DNA of 64,000 nt, from NCBI GenBank assembly GCA_003970805.2, contig CP051152.1, positions 2,976,001 through 3,040,000 of the forward strand, written 5' to 3'. Position numbers and translations under genes: made by a program. Below are positions 63,887-64,000 of the stretch, piece by piece (positions within the stretch are counted from its first letter, which is position 1; each line of letters begins with the position of its first letter). Origin of the DNA: Undibacterium piscinae (GTDB taxonomy: Bacteria > Pseudomonadota > Gammaproteobacteria > Burkholderiales > Burkholderiaceae_D). The notes under the pieces were generated by a model. The model saw only the letters and a list, made by a program, of their open reading frames with translations, searched no databases and was not told where the DNA came from.

Positions 63887-64000
63887 TCAGAGGGGTGGAG
63901 GATGAGGCCTACCGGCTAGTGTAAAAAGGGCCTTATAATTTTTTAGCAATGCCGCACGTTTATTCTTGGCTTCATCGATCCTGGCATGCCCCGGCAAGAC
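63887..64000 (-). CDS. Probable TolC-family outer-membrane protein, C-terminal part (partial)
   Basis: A minus-strand frame is open from the window edge for 37 codons (ARIDEAKNKRAALLKNYKAL, then FTLAGRPHPPPL) to a stop at 63887-63889. The Ala/Lys/Leu-rich ending before TLAG fits the last helix of CzcC/CusC-type proteins, and this gene is expected just upstream of a CzcB-CzcA pair. Too short for certainty. The next gene's missing leader suggests a deletion at this boundary. Confidence 0.4.
   Translation of the reverse strand, partial: VLPGHARIDEAKNKRAALLKNYKALFTLAGRPHPPPL

Noticed and set aside
1..64000. CRISPR arrays, tRNA/rRNA genes, prophage or intact insertion sequences
   Set aside because: No regularly spaced repeats, tRNA-like cloverleaf ends, rRNA blocks, transposase or integrase motifs were seen on either strand.

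Overview
The window looks like one contiguous stretch of a betaproteobacterial chromosome. I infer Burkholderiales, probably an Oxalobacteraceae-like lineage, from the exosortase A/PEP-CTERM genes, the fused 2-aminoethylphosphonate (AEP) permease, the NsrR/NnrS/NorB/HemN set and the overall protein resemblance; no rRNA or marker gene confirms this. I saw no tRNA, rRNA, CRISPR array, intact transposase, integrase or phage gene.

Layout. 1-8.3 kb is the end of an exosortase A exopolysaccharide cluster: PLP decarboxylase, trypsin-like protease, TviB/TviC nucleotide-sugar enzymes, a FemAB/GNAT-like protein and the TPR lipoprotein PrsT. 8.3-11.1 kb holds a DoxX remnant, a 4,5-DOPA dioxygenase and a glycerophosphodiesterase lipoprotein. 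11.2-20 kb is a nitric-oxide module (nnrS, hemN, nsrR, norB) followed by a two-component system and the wreck of a second sensor kinase. 20-26.8 kb carries a PEP-CTERM protein flanked by two copies of an ~88 bp repeat, an SDR/LysR pair, an AraC regulator divergent from a membrane protein, a cupin and a lipoprotein. 27.4-34.8 kb is an AEP uptake and degradation operon (phnS, HD-domain protein, phnT, fused permease, phnW, phnX, truncated FAD oxidoreductase). 34.8-46.4 kb has a damaged nnrU, glmS, an Lrp-type regulator, two tandem solute-binding proteins, an OxlT-like transporter, an SMR pump, a methyltransferase, and a Ser/Thr kinase with a TPR lipoprotein. 46.5-59.3 kb has gshA, a chemoreceptor, a DnaQ-like exonuclease, a TPR-GGDEF cyclase, a large periplasmic binding protein, a Cache/PAS histidine kinase and a HAAS/DUF2807 pair. 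59.5-64 kb holds a truncated sugar-binding gene abutting a heavy-metal RND efflux operon on the minus strand.

Two kinds of damage run through the window. (1) Several otherwise intact genes carry a single extra base in a T-run: the sensor kinase at 16.98 kb, a binding protein at 39.89 kb, a methyltransferase at 42.95 kb, a binding protein at 53.91 kb and probably the lipoprotein at 43.57 kb. These may be sequencing errors or slippage and should be resolved before the genes are called dead. (2) The NO-related genes show real-looking decay: norB is shredded and contains two short pieces identical to the neighbouring kinase gene, nnrU is truncated and partly duplicated, nnrS and its divergent neighbour are frame-disrupted, and a second kinase has a partial tandem duplication. 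The regulator nsrR, hemN and two clear NsrR-type operators survive.

The clearest candidates for something undescribed are the cyclase / orphan binding protein / Cache-PAS kinase set at 51.5-57.4 kb and the repeat pair that brackets the PEP-CTERM gene.
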